From contig JAIXZO010000017.1 in assembly GCA_027489535.1 (NCBI GenBank), positions 62,001 to 126,000 on the forward strand: DNA of 64,000 bases. The letters are read 5' to 3'. Shown here piece after piece: positions 43,808 to 52,331 of this stretch; the first letter of the stretch is position 1; the number at the start of each line of letters is the position of its first letter. Source of the DNA: Hyphomicrobiales bacterium (GTDB lineage Bacteria; Pseudomonadota; Alphaproteobacteria; Rhizobiales; Beijerinckiaceae). Below the pieces are notes generated by a model. The model did no database searches. It saw nothing but the letters and a program-made list of their open reading frames with translations, and had not been told where the DNA came from. Made by a program: the position numbers and the translations under genes.

Positions 43808-44601
43808 TCGCGGTCGCGCAGTTGCGCTTCCAACGCCTTGGCAATCCGCATGAAGCGGAAAAACGCGTAATTGACCGAAGCGATCAGCCCGAACGTGCCG
43901 CGCAGAGCATGTCGCCGCAAGACATAAGCGCGGAAGAACGCGATCGGAAATTCCACCCAGACCCTGAACCGGGAAATCCGCCGTCCGCGCCCGGCCATAT
44001 CCGCGACCTGCTGATCGGAGTAGCGGTTCAGCTTGTCCACGGTCTGCGAAATGCTGTCGATGGAACGGTGCAGCACGATGCCGCGCAGCGTCCCGGTTCG
44101 CGAGCCGGGCATCATCTCGACCCGGTCATGCACCATCGCGTCGGCATAACGCCCGCGGTCGAGCCTGTAGAGCCGCACCGGGGCAAGCGAGTGCCCCAAA
44201 AAGGTCGGAGCTGTTTCGCCCGGAAAGATTTCGACGATGGGAAAGCCGTAGCCGTCCAGCGCCGGACCCTCGCCCAAGAACAGCGCCCGGATGTCGGCGA
44301 CGAGTTCCGGCGTGCATTCCTCGTCCGCATCGAGGTTGAGCACCCACACGTTGCGGCATTGCTCCTCGGCGAAGCGCTTTTGCGGGCCGTAGCCGCGCCA
44401 ATGGGTCTCGATCAGCTTGGCCCCGAACCGCCGCGCCACGTCCTGAGTGCCGTCCGTCGAGCCCGAATCCACCACCACGATCTCGTCGGCCAACCCGCGC
44501 ACGGCCGCCAGCGTCCGCGGCAACCGATTGGCCTCGTTGCGCGTGATCAGAAAGATCGAGAGCGGCAGGGCCGGATCGGCGGCCTCCTGCAAAGCGGTCA
44601 T
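43792..44601 (-). CDS. Family-2 glycosyltransferase (WaaE/KdtX-like)
   Basis: GT2 enzyme of 269 residues that should transfer a sugar in lipopolysaccharide core or capsule assembly. The nucleotide-sugar site is [17 protein letters not shown] and [17 protein letters not shown]; the metal-binding DXD appears in NLDADEE. The C-terminal half ([37 protein letters not shown]) is amphipathic and typical of WaaE-like proteins. The ATG at 44601 gives the family start; the open frame to 44853 does not. It overlaps the FkbM gene tail-to-tail. Confidence 0.9.
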   Translation of the reverse strand: MTALQEAADPALPLSIFLITRNEANRLPRTLAAVRGLADEIVVVDSGSTDGTQDVARRFGAKLIETHWRGYGPQKRFAEEQCRNVWVLNLDADEECTPELVADIRALFLGEGPALDGYGFPIVEIFPGETAPTFLGHSLAPVRLYRLDRGRYADAMVHDRVEMMPGSRTGTLRGIVLHRSIDSISQTVDKLNRYSDQQVADMAGRGRRISRFRVWVEFPIAFFRAYVLRRHALRGTFGLIASVNYAFFRFMRIAKALEAQLRDRDQSRT

Positions 44602-44864
44602 GATGTCCAACGGCCTTGGTGGGTTCAGGTTTTGCCCGCAGCGCGTGCGTTCGAGTCCTTGCGTGAACGCCGTCGCGAAGTCAATTCGCCGGGGCGCGCG
44701 GACGGGGAGGGGCCGCCCCTCCATCGCCTCGACCGGTTGCCGATGCGCGATGTTCGTCTCCGCGAGCGCCGATCCGCGCGCCTCGATACCGAAACTCCGG
44801 TACGCGCGCCTTGAGCGGAGGGGGCTGCGTGGTCTATATCGCAAAACCTTCAAGGATTTTGCGT

Positions 44865-45608
44865 ATGACAGATTCGACCTCCGTCGTGACGGCCGCGATC
44901 CTCGTGATCGGAGACGAGATCCTGTCCGGGCGGACCAAGGACAAGAATATCGGCTACATCGCCGAATATCTGACCGGTCTGGGTATCGAGCTGCGCGAAG
45001 TGCGCGTCGTCCCGGACGACGAAGACGAGATCGTGGCCGCGATCGACGCGCTGCGCGCCAAGGTCACCTACCTCTTCACCACCGGCGGCATCGGGCCGAC
45101 CCACGACGACATCACCGCGGATTGCGTCGCCAAGGCGGTCGGCGTCGGCATTTCGCACGACGAACGTGCCGTCGCCATGCTGCGCGAGCGGTTCCCGAAC
45201 CCGGACGATCTGAACGAGGCGCGGCTGCGCATGGCGCGCATTCCCCACGGGGCCGATCTCATCGACAACCCGATCTCCCGCGCTCCGGGTTTCATGGTCG
45301 CCAACGTCATCGTGATGGCGGGCGTGCCCTCGATCATGCAGGCGATGCTGGACGCCGTCGCGCCGCGCCTCAAGACCGGCCGCAAGATGCAGTCCGTTTC
45401 CATCGATACGGACGGATTGCCGGAAGGCGCCTATGCGACGCCGCTCGGCGCGGTGCAGAAGGCGCATCCCGACGTGATGATCGGTTCCTATCCGAATTTC
45501 GACGGCCAGCGCTTCCGCAACCAGATCGTGCTGCGTGCCCGCGAGGCGGAACTGCTCGAACCCGCCCGCGCCGCCGTCGAGGCGATGCTCGCCTCCCTCC
45601 GTTCCTGA
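44865..45608 (+). CDS. CinA-like molybdopterin-binding domain protein
   Basis: Protein of 247 residues with only the N-terminal MoCF-type domain of CinA (competence/damage-inducible protein A). [19 protein letters not shown] and [14 protein letters not shown] are the family blocks, and [12 protein letters not shown] follows. The C-terminal nicotinamide-nucleotide amidase domain of full CinA is absent, which is normal for alphaproteobacteria. The ATG at 44865 has AAGGA upstream. The xanthine phosphoribosyltransferase gene follows after 23 bp. The stand-alone domain's reaction is not certain; CinA N-domains have been reported to hydrolyse ADP-ribose. Confidence 0.9.
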   Translation: MTDSTSVVTAAILVIGDEILSGRTKDKNIGYIAEYLTGLGIELREVRVVPDDEDEIVAAIDALRAKVTYLFTTGGIGPTHDDITADCVAKAVGVGISHDERAVAMLRERFPNPDDLNEARLRMARIPHGADLIDNPISRAPGFMVANVIVMAGVPSIMQAMLDAVAPRLKTGRKMQSVSIDTDGLPEGAYATPLGAVQKAHPDVMIGSYPNFDGQRFRNQIVLRAREAELLEPARAAVEAMLASLRS

Positions 45609-45631
45609 CGCCGTTCAACGAGGACTTCTCG

Positions 45632-46135
45632 ATGTCGCCTTCGAGCCCCAAGGCCTTCCCCGTTTCGTGGGATCAGTTTCACCGCGACGCGCGCGCCTTG
45701 GCCTGGCGGCTGGCCGGCGCCGGCCCGTTCCAAGCCCTCGTCTGCATCACGCGCGGCGGCCTCGTGCCGGCCGCCATCGTGGCGCGCGAATTGGAAATCC
45801 GCTTGATCGAGACTGTCTGCGTCGCGAGCTATCACGACTACACCTCGCAAGGGGAGTTGCGGGTCCTCAAGGGCATCACCGACGCGGTGATGCAGATCGG
45901 GGAGGGCGGCAAGGGCGTGCTGGTCATCGACGATCTCGTCGACACCGGCAAGACCGCCAAGGTCGTGCGCGAGATGCTGCCCAACGCGCATTTCGCCACC
46001 GTCTACGCGAAGCCCGCAGGCCGCCCTCTGGTGGACACCTTCGTCACGGAGGTGTCTCAAGATACGTGGATTTATTTTCCGTGGGACCTGGGCCTGAGCT
46101 TCCAAGCCCCCATCGCGGACGGCGCCAAAGGCTGA
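45632..46135 (+). CDS. gpt: Xanthine phosphoribosyltransferase
   Basis: Type I PRTase of 167 residues that salvages xanthine or guanine with PRPP. The PRPP-binding loop is [14 protein letters not shown], and [20 protein letters not shown] is the N-terminal family block. Length and the C-terminus [14 protein letters not shown] agree with Gpt of Gram-negative bacteria. The ATG at 45632 has GAGGA before it. It follows the CinA-like gene in the same direction and probably shares its transcript. Confidence 0.93.
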   Translation: MSPSSPKAFPVSWDQFHRDARALAWRLAGAGPFQALVCITRGGLVPAAIVARELEIRLIETVCVASYHDYTSQGELRVLKGITDAVMQIGEGGKGVLVIDDLVDTGKTAKVVREMLPNAHFATVYAKPAGRPLVDTFVTEVSQDTWIYFPWDLGLSFQAPIADGAKG

Positions 46136-46170
46136 GCCTTCTTCCCTGCAGTTGATCGAGGTCTAAGGCC

Positions 46171-47763
46171 ATGGCGGACGCGGATTTCGATCACACTGCG
46201 GTCAGGCATTCCCTGTTCGGGGCGCTGCTGGCCGCGCGCCGTCGCGCCGGCGGCGGCAAGCTCATCGTCGAGGATCCCGAGCGCAGCCCGCTGAGCTACG
46301 ACCGGCTCGTGCTGGCGAGCATGGTCGTCGGCAAGAAGATCGCGCTTGAAACGGCCCGCGGCGAGGCGGTCGGCATCCTGCTGCCAAACGTCAATGCCGC
46401 GGCGATCACCCTCATGGCGCTGTCGGCCTATGGCCGCGTCGCCGCGCCGCTCAATTTCACCGCGGGCGTCAAGAACCTGCGGGCCGCCTGCCGCGCGGCC
46501 GAAATCGAGACCATCGTCTCCTCCCGTCGCTTCGTTGAAACCGCGCGTCTCGACGACGTAGTGGCGGAGTTGGAGGCGGGTCCGGCCGACGGCGAAGCGG
46601 GCCCGCGCGTCATTTATCTCGAAGATCTCCGCGCCTCCGTCACGTCGCTCGACAAGGCCGCGGGCGTGGTGCGCGCGGCCCTCGCCGGCATCGTCCACAG
46701 CCGCCACGCGCTCGATCCCGACGAGGCCGCCGTCATCCTGTTCACGTCGGGGTCGGAGGGCGAGCCGAAGGGCGTGGCGCTCACCAACGCCAACATCATC
46801 GCCAATGTCCGTCAGATCGAGGCGCATATCGGCTCGCCGCCGCTCGGCCCCGATCAGATCGTGCTGAACCCGCTGCCGGTGTTCCACAGCTACGGCCTCA
46901 CCGGCGGGCTGCTTTTGGGACTGCTCGGCGGAATGCGCGTCGTGCTCTATCCCAGCCCGCTGCACTACCGCCAGATCGCCCGTCTCGCCAAGGATACCGG
47001 GGCGACCATCCTGTTCGGCACCGACACGTTCCTGCAGGGCTGGATGCGCGCGGCGGAGGCCGACGATTTCGCCGGCGTGCGCGTCGTCGTCGCGGGCGCG
47101 GAGCGGGTGAAGGACGAAACGCGCCGCGTCTGGGCCGCGTGGGGTACCACCTTGCTCGAAGGCTACGGCGCGACCGAATGCGCCCCCGTCCTCGCCGTCA
47201 ACGACCTGCAGGACAACCGCCCCGGCACCGTCGGTCGCTTTCTGCCCGGCATCGAGCACCGCGTGGAGCCCGTCGAAGGCATCCGCGAGGGCGGCCGGCT
47301 CTATGTGCGCGGGCCCAACGTGATGGCGGGCTACATGCTGCCGAGCGCGCCGGGCGTGCTGGTTCCGCCGCCGGACGGCTGGCACGACACCGGCGACATC
47401 GTCACGGTCGATGAAGACGGTTTCGTCGCGGTGAAGGGCCGCGCCAAGCGCTTCGCCAAGATCGGCGGCGAGATGATTTCGCTGACGGTCGTCGAAGGCC
47501 TTGCGCAGGGCCTCTGGCCCGGCGGCACCCACGTCGCCGTCACGCTTCCCGACCCCCGCAAGGGCGAGCAGATCGTCCTCGTCACCGACCGCCCCGATGC
47601 CGAGCGCGACGCGCTCCTCGCCCGGGCGAAGGCCGAGGGCTATCCCGAATTGTGGGTTCCCCGCGCCGTCCTCGTCACCGCCGCCATCCCGGTCTTGGGC
47701 TCCGGAAAGATCGACGTCCCCGCCACGCAAGAAATGGCCCGCGCCATGCAGACGCTGCTGTGA
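46171..47763 (+). CDS. AMP-forming acyl-CoA/acyl-ACP synthetase-like protein
   Basis: ANL-superfamily adenylating enzyme of 530 residues, resembling the C-terminal half of Aas (acyl-ACP synthetase for lysophospholipid repair). The P-loop-like motif is ILFTSGSEGEPKGVALTNAN, then GYGATECAPVLAVND and WHDTGDIVTVDEDGFVAVKG with the conserved KIGGE..VV hinge and lysine near GSGKIDVP. It activates a carboxylate to acyl-AMP; the acyl group is unknown, probably a fatty acid. There is no acyltransferase domain, so the true Aas reaction would need a separate protein. It ends just before the tRNA gene on the other strand. Confidence 0.88.
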   Translation: MADADFDHTAVRHSLFGALLAARRRAGGGKLIVEDPERSPLSYDRLVLASMVVGKKIALETARGEAVGILLPNVNAAAITLMALSAYGRVAAPLNFTAGVKNLRAACRAAEIETIVSSRRFVETARLDDVVAELEAGPADGEAGPRVIYLEDLRASVTSLDKAAGVVRAALAGIVHSRHALDPDEAAVILFTSGSEGEPKGVALTNANIIANVRQIEAHIGSPPLGPDQIVLNPLPVFHSYGLTGGLLLGLLGGMRVVLYPSPLHYRQIARLAKDTGATILFGTDTFLQGWMRAAEADDFAGVRVVVAGAERVKDETRRVWAAWGTTLLEGYGATECAPVLAVNDLQDNRPGTVGRFLPGIEHRVEPVEGIREGGRLYVRGPNVMAGYMLPSAPGVLVPPPDGWHDTGDIVTVDEDGFVAVKGRAKRFAKIGGEMISLTVVEGLAQGLWPGGTHVAVTLPDPRKGEQIVLVTDRPDAERDALLARAKAEGYPELWVPRAVLVTAAIPVLGSGKIDVPATQEMARAMQTLL

Positions 47764-47766
47764 ATA

Positions 47767-47842
47767 TGGTGCCGGTGGTGGGACTCGAACCCACACTGAA
47801 GCGATTTTAAGTCGCCTACCTCTGCCATTGGGTTACACCGGC
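47767..47842 (-). tRNA. tRNA with anticodon UAA and a short variable loop
   Basis: Cloverleaf on the minus strand: acceptor GCCGGTG / CACCGGC (7 perfect pairs), D arm with a 3-bp stem ACC / GGT and GG in the loop, anticodon stem GGCGA / TCGCT with loop CTTAAAA, and T arm GTGGG-TTCGAGT-CCCAC. The anticodon reads TAA (UAA), which pairs with the leucine codon UUA. The variable loop has only five bases (TCAGT), whereas tRNA-Leu normally carries a long variable arm. Discriminator A73 and an encoded CCA are present (47770-47767). I annotate it as a tRNA with high confidence but the amino acid as uncertain. Confidence 0.88.
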
Positions 47843-47900
47843 GCGCCCGCTCGGTAGCCGTGTTCGCTGCCGCTTGGCAAGCGCCTCCGCAACTGAGGCG

Positions 47901-49088
47901 TTACGGCCCCGCAGGCGGCGTCCAGCCGTAGAGCCAATCATAGCGGTCGGTCAGCTTCTCTCCCGCCCGTCGGATCACGAGGTCGCGCGCGGCGGCGAAG
48001 GGGAAGCCGAGGTGGTAGGTGCGGCCGTTCGCGCGCGCCGCTTCCTGAACGCGCCGGGTGCGCGGCTTGCGTTCGGCCTCATAGGTCCGAAAGGCCGCCG
48101 CGACGTCGTTCGATTGCGTGAGGCGCGCCGCCAGCACGGCCGCATCCTCGATGGCCAATGCGCCGCCTTGCGCAAGGAACGGCAGCACGGGATGCGCCGC
48201 ATCGCCTAGTAGGCCGACCCGGCCGTCGCACCAATGCTTGCGGGCGGGACGGTCGAACAGCGACCATACGCGCCATCGGTCCACCGCCTGCAGCAGCTCG
48301 CGCACGGGCGCCGCCCAGGTTTTGAAACGCGCGCCCACGACGTCCGCGTCGCCCTCGCGCGACCAATCGGGATCGCCGATCGGGCTCTGCACGACGGCCA
48401 CGACATTGATCATCCGACCCGCCTTGATCGGGTAATGCACCAGATGCGCGCCGGGCCCGAGCCACAGCCCGGTCTCCGAGCGGGAAATCCCCGCCGGTGC
48501 GGCATCGGGGGGCAGGGTGCCCCGCCAGGCCGCGTAGCCCCTGAATTCCGGCTTGCCCGCATCGCCGAGCAGAACCGCCGTTCGGGAGCGCAGCCCGTCC
48601 GCCCCCACCAGCGCCGAGCCCCGCAGCTTTTCCATTCCCGTGGCGGAGGAGGTGGAGACGACCACGCTCGTCGCTTCCTGCGAGACCCCGTCCACCTCGC
48701 GCCCGAAATGCAGGCGCACATGGGTCGCGGCGCGTACGGCATCGAGCAGCAGCAGTTGAAGGTCGGCACGGTGGACGACGCAATAGGGCGCGCCGTAACG
48801 CTCGCGCATCGCGTCGCCCAGCGGTGCGGAGGCCAGCACGTCTCCGCTGCGTCCGTTGCGCACGCTCAACCGGCGCGGCTCGCCCGCGATTCGCGACAGC
48901 GGCTTGCCGAGGCCGAGATCGATGAGAACCCGCGAGGCGTTGGGCGAAAGCTGAATGCCCGCGCCTTCTTCTTCGAGGCGGGTGCGTCGTTCGAGGATCA
49001 CGACGTCGCGGCCGCGGCGCGACAGCGCCAAGGCGAGCGTCAGCCCGCCGATGCCTGCGCCTGCGATGAGAACGGGATGGTCGGGCAC
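47901..49088 (-). CDS. FAD-dependent monooxygenase (salicylate hydroxylase type)
   Basis: Class A flavin monooxygenase of 395 residues. The N-terminal dinucleotide motif is GAGIGGLTLALALSRRG (residues 10-26), the NADPH-related DG motif is LVGADGLRSRTA, and the second FAD motif is RVGLLGDAAHPVLPFLAQGG. These match salicylate/3-hydroxybenzoate hydroxylase-like enzymes that add one oxygen to an aromatic ring. The start is GTG at 49088. It follows the NDUFS6-type zinc finger gene by 10 bp. The substrate cannot be read from the sequence; no ring-cleavage gene is nearby. Confidence 0.9.
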   Translation of the reverse strand: MPDHPVLIAGAGIGGLTLALALSRRGRDVVILERRTRLEEEGAGIQLSPNASRVLIDLGLGKPLSRIAGEPRRLSVRNGRSGDVLASAPLGDAMRERYGAPYCVVHRADLQLLLLDAVRAATHVRLHFGREVDGVSQEATSVVVSTSSATGMEKLRGSALVGADGLRSRTAVLLGDAGKPEFRGYAAWRGTLPPDAAPAGISRSETGLWLGPGAHLVHYPIKAGRMINVVAVVQSPIGDPDWSREGDADVVGARFKTWAAPVRELLQAVDRWRVWSLFDRPARKHWCDGRVGLLGDAAHPVLPFLAQGGALAIEDAAVLAARLTQSNDVAAAFRTYEAERKPRTRRVQEAARANGRTYHLGFPFAAARDLVIRRAGEKLTDRYDWLYGWTPPAGP

Positions 49089-49098
49089 GGCCCGAGGC

Positions 49099-49344
49099 TC
49101 ACGCGGCCTTCGGCTCGGTGAACAGGCACTCGGCCGGCTCGCAGATCGACTTCAGCGAGGCCTCGTATTTGAACAGCGTCGAGCAATACGGGCACACCGC
49201 CTCGTCGTCCGAGCCGAGGTCGATGAAGATATGCGGATGGTCGAAGGGCGGGCTCGCCCCCACGCACATGAATTCCTTCGCGTGGATGCGGACCACCGCG
49301 ACGCCGGAATCGTTCTTGAAGTGCGGGACGGCGTGATCGGCCAT
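49099..49344 (-). CDS. Zinc-finger protein of NDUFS6 type (zf-CHCC)
   Basis: Protein of 81 residues with the CHCC zinc site: CVGASPPFDHPHIFIDLG gives Cys and His, and VCPYCSTLFKY gives the CxxC pair. The family is the bacterial counterpart of mitochondrial complex I accessory subunit NDUFS6, found mainly in alphaproteobacteria. The ATG is at 49344. It is first in a two-gene unit with the monooxygenase. Whether it associates with complex I here is not shown. Confidence 0.92.
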   Translation of the reverse strand: MADHAVPHFKNDSGVAVVRIHAKEFMCVGASPPFDHPHIFIDLGSDDEAVCPYCSTLFKYEASLKSICEPAECLFTEPKAA

Positions 49345-49536
49345 GGCCGTAAGGCTCCGTGAATGCGAGTGCGCCGGACCATAATGTCTCCGGTTGCGCC
49401 GCGCCACCCCTTCGAACGATTGCGATCGAACGGGCGGGGCGACCGGCGCGGCTTTCGGCCCGGGCGCGCTTTCCATGCTATGCGTCGGCTTCGCGGGACG
49501 ATCCACCGTGCCCGTCCGAAAAGTCAGGGAGCCGGT

Positions 49537-49908
49537 ATGATCGCGGCGATGACGCTTCTGCTCGCCTGCCAGCTTGCGGGCGAGATCGCCGCTCGCGGGC
49601 TCGGCATTCCGGTGCCCGGGCCGGTTCTCGGCATGGCGTTGTTGTTCGTCGTTCTGCTTTTGCGACGGACGCTCGCCCCGGTGTCGCCGGAGATCGGCGC
49701 GACGCCGCTCGGCGGCACGGCCAAGGGCCTGCTCGCCCATCTCTCGATCCTCTTCGTGCCCGCCGGCGTCGGCATCATCCGCTATGCGGGCGATCTTTCG
49801 GCGCATGGCTGGGCGCTGATCGCCGCGTTGGTCGGTTCGACGGCGCTGACGCTGGCCGTCACCGCCGGGGTGTTCCGCATGCTCTCGCGAGACGAGGACG
49901 CAGCATGA
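49537..49908 (+). CDS. CidA/LrgA-family membrane protein
   Basis: Holin-like inner-membrane protein of 123 residues with four hydrophobic helices. The sequence CQLAGEIAARGLGIPVPGPV ends in the family motif with PGPVLGMALLF, and KGLLAHLSILFVPAGVGIIRY is the second family block. CidA/LrgA proteins influence murein hydrolase export or small-molecule (pyruvate) flow. The ATG at 49537 has CAGGGA upstream. The stop overlaps the next ATG (ATGA), coupling it to the LrgB gene. Confidence 0.9.
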   Translation: MIAAMTLLLACQLAGEIAARGLGIPVPGPVLGMALLFVVLLLRRTLAPVSPEIGATPLGGTAKGLLAHLSILFVPAGVGIIRYAGDLSAHGWALIAALVGSTALTLAVTAGVFRMLSRDEDAA

Positions 49909-50624
49909 CGCAGACCGCCTCGCTCTGGGTCTATCTTTCGACGAGCCCGCTCCTCTGGCTCACGCTGACGCTGAGCGCCTACGTGATCGCCGATGCCGTC
50001 GCGCGCCGCTTCGGCCGTCACCCGCTCGCCAATCCGGTGATGATCGCGGTCGCGCTGCTGTCCGCCGTTCTCGCGATGACCGGCACGGACTACCGCACCT
50101 TCTTCGACGGCGCGCAGTTCGTGCATTTCCTGCTCGGCCCCGCCACCGTCGCCCTCGCGATCCCGCTCTATGAGAACCGCCGCATCGTGCGCCGCTCGCT
50201 CCTTCCCATCGCCGTGTCCCTCGCGGTCGGCAGCGTCGTGGCCGTGGTCTCGGCCGTCGGCATCGCCTGGGCACTGGGCGCTCCTCCCTCGCTGCTCGTC
50301 GCCATCGCGCCGAAATCCGTCACGGCGGGCATCGCCATGGGCATCGCGCAGGAGCTGGGCGGCGAGCCCTCGCTCACCGCCGCTCTGGTCATCCTCACGG
50401 GCATTTTGGGGGCGATCATGGTGACGCCGCTGATGAACCTGCTGCGCATCCGCGATTTCCGTGCGCGGGGCTTCGCCGCAGGCTTGGCCTCCCACGGCAT
50501 CGGTACCGCCCGCGCGTTTCAGGTCGATCCGGTGGCGGGCACATTCGCGGGAATCGCGATGGGTCTCAACGCGCTGCTCACGGCCATCCTCGTGCCGTTG
50601 CTGCTGCGCGCCTTCGGCCTCTGA
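49905..50624 (+). CDS. CidB/LrgB-family membrane protein
   Basis: Polytopic membrane protein of 239 residues that pairs with the LrgA-like protein encoded before it. The family blocks HPLANPVMIAVALLSAVL, FLLGPATVALAIPLYENR and KSVTAGIAMGIAQELGG are present, and ASHGIGTARAF marks the C-terminal half. LrgAB/CidAB pairs act as holin/antiholin-like or pyruvate transport systems. The ATG overlaps the previous stop, and xth follows 60 bp later. Confidence 0.93.
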   Translation: MTQTASLWVYLSTSPLLWLTLTLSAYVIADAVARRFGRHPLANPVMIAVALLSAVLAMTGTDYRTFFDGAQFVHFLLGPATVALAIPLYENRRIVRRSLLPIAVSLAVGSVVAVVSAVGIAWALGAPPSLLVAIAPKSVTAGIAMGIAQELGGEPSLTAALVILTGILGAIMVTPLMNLLRIRDFRARGFAAGLASHGIGTARAFQVDPVAGTFAGIAMGLNALLTAILVPLLLRAFGL

Positions 50625-50684
50625 TCCCGGCTCGACCCCGCCGCAAAAGCCGTTAGTTTCCACCCGTCGCGGGAGAGAATCGGA

Positions 50685-51467
50685 ATGCGCATCGCCACTT
50701 GGAACGTGAATTCGGTCAAACAGCGCACCGAGCACCTCGTCGCTTGGCTCAAGGAGGCCTCGCCCGACGTCGTCTGCCTGCAAGAGCTCAAATGCGTGGA
50801 CGAAGCGTTCCCGGCACTCGAAATCGAGGCGGCGGGCTACAACATCGCCGTGCACGGGCAAAAGGCGTTCAACGGCGTCGCCATCCTCTCCAAGCATCCC
50901 ATCGAAGACGTCGTGCGCGGATTGCCGGGCGACGAGGCGGACGTTCAATCGCGCTATATCGAGGCCGTCGTCTCCACCGCGACGGGCGTGGTGCGCGTCG
51001 CCTCCATCTATCTGCCGAACGGCAATCCGCTCGGCACCGAGAAATTCCCCTACAAGCTCGGCTGGATGGACCGGCTCATCGCCCGGGCGCAGGAACTGTT
51101 GAAGCTCGAAGAGCCGCTGGTTCTCGCGGGCGACTACAACGTCATTCCCACCGCGCTTGACGCGAAGTTCCCCGAGGCTTGGGCGGGCGACGCGCTCGCT
51201 CAACCCGAGAGCCGCGGCAAGTTCCGGCAATTGCTGTCGCTCGGCTTCACGGACGCCCTGCGCGCCTGCGATCCCGACGGCGCGACCTACACGTTCTGGG
51301 ACTATCAAGCGGGCGCTTGGCAGCGCAACAACGGCATCCGCATCGACCATCTGCTGCTCTCGCCGCAAGCGGCGGACCGGCTCGCCGACTGCCGCGTGGC
51401 CAAGCACGTGCGCGCATGGGACAAGCCCAGCGATCACGTCCCGGTCTATGTCGATCTCATGCTTTGA
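50685..51467 (+). CDS. xth: Exodeoxyribonuclease III
   Basis: AP endonuclease and 3'-5' exonuclease of the EEP family, 260 residues, cytoplasmic. Catalytic blocks: RIATWNVNSVKQR, CLQELKCVDEAFP (metal-binding glutamate), YLPNGNP, LVLAGDYNVIPTALD and, at the end, KPSDHVPVYVDL with the catalytic histidine. It acts in base-excision repair. The ATG is at 50685 with GGGAGAGAA before it. It converges on the exoR-like gene with a hairpin between. Confidence 0.96.
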   Translation: MRIATWNVNSVKQRTEHLVAWLKEASPDVVCLQELKCVDEAFPALEIEAAGYNIAVHGQKAFNGVAILSKHPIEDVVRGLPGDEADVQSRYIEAVVSTATGVVRVASIYLPNGNPLGTEKFPYKLGWMDRLIARAQELLKLEEPLVLAGDYNVIPTALDAKFPEAWAGDALAQPESRGKFRQLLSLGFTDALRACDPDGATYTFWDYQAGAWQRNNGIRIDHLLLSPQAADRLADCRVAKHVRAWDKPSDHVPVYVDLML

Positions 51468-51472
51468 AACGA

Positions 51473-51491
51473 GCCGGGTTGCCGACCCGGC
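51473..51491. terminator. Hairpin between xth and exoR-like gene
   Basis: Perfect 7-bp stem GCCGGGT / ACCCGGC with a 5-base loop between convergent stop codons. There is no T-run, so intrinsic termination is likely weak. Confidence 0.45.
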
Positions 51492-51497
51492 AGAGGC

Positions 51498-52331
51498 TTA
51501 CTGGCGGTTCTTCGCGTGCTGCTGCAAGTAGCTCGTGGCGGCGAGGCGGTCGGTGTCGGCCGCCGCTTCCATCGCCTCTTCATGCAACTGCATGATCCAC
51601 GCGTCCCGCGTCGGCTCGCAGGATTCCTTCGCGAGCGACAGCCACATCAGCCCGCGCGCACGTTGGCGCATGCCCGCCGCGCCGTTGAACAGCAGATGCC
51701 CCAGCATGGCTTGGGACTGTACATGTCCCTTTTCCGCCGCGAGGTTGAACCAGCGCACCGCCTGCTTCACGTCCTTCGGCCCGCCGACGCCCTCCAGCGA
51801 GAGCCGCGCGACGTTGTACTGCGCGTCCGGGTCGCCGAAATAGGACGCCGCATAAGCGAACACTTCCCGCGCGCGGCCGGGATTGGCCTTCACATAGGTG
51901 TCGCGAATGCCGTCGAGATAAAACGAGCCGAGCGCCACGAAGGCGTTGGCCACGAAACGCGCATTCGGCGAATCGGGGCTTTCGTCGGCAAAATCATTGG
52001 CGATGCGTGAGAACTGCTCGAACGCCTTGAGCCGGTCGACCGGCACGCCGTCGCCGTCCGCATGCATGCGGCCAAGCTTCCAACGCGCCATGGCATGGCC
52101 TTGGCCCGCCGCATATTCCAGCGCCTTCAGGGCGCCGGTCTTGTTGCCTTCGTTGTAGTCCTTCATGCCGGAGCGAAAGGCGTCTCCGACGGTCTTCGTA
52201 CCCGCCACGACGGGAGCGGCCGCCGCAGACGACTGCACGTCGAGCGCCGCGGCGGACGTCGCGAGACATCCGCCGAAGGCGACGAGGCAGGCGCCCAGAA
52301 GGCCGCTCCTTATCGTGTCAGAGATCGGCAT
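51498..52331 (-). CDS. exoR: ExoR-like periplasmic Sel1-repeat regulator
   Basis: Secreted protein of 277 residues with a signal peptide (hydrophobic core residues 8-24, cleavage near residue 29) and Sel1-type repeats: DYNEGNKTGALKALEYAAGQ, AMARWKLGRMHADGDGVPVD, AQYNVARLSLEGVGG and QSQAMLGHLLFNGAAGMRQR. The layout matches ExoR, which in rhizobia binds the sensor ExoS in the periplasm and holds down ExoS-ChvI signalling and exopolysaccharide synthesis. ExoS and ChvI are not in the window. The ATG lies inside the end of ilvD (14 bp overlap), so the gene is translated from the ilvD transcript. Confidence 0.8.
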   Translation of the reverse strand: MPISDTIRSGLLGACLVAFGGCLATSAAALDVQSSAAAAPVVAGTKTVGDAFRSGMKDYNEGNKTGALKALEYAAGQGHAMARWKLGRMHADGDGVPVDRLKAFEQFSRIANDFADESPDSPNARFVANAFVALGSFYLDGIRDTYVKANPGRAREVFAYAASYFGDPDAQYNVARLSLEGVGGPKDVKQAVRWFNLAAEKGHVQSQAMLGHLLFNGAAGMRQRARGLMWLSLAKESCEPTRDAWIMQLHEEAMEAAADTDRLAATSYLQQHAKNRQ

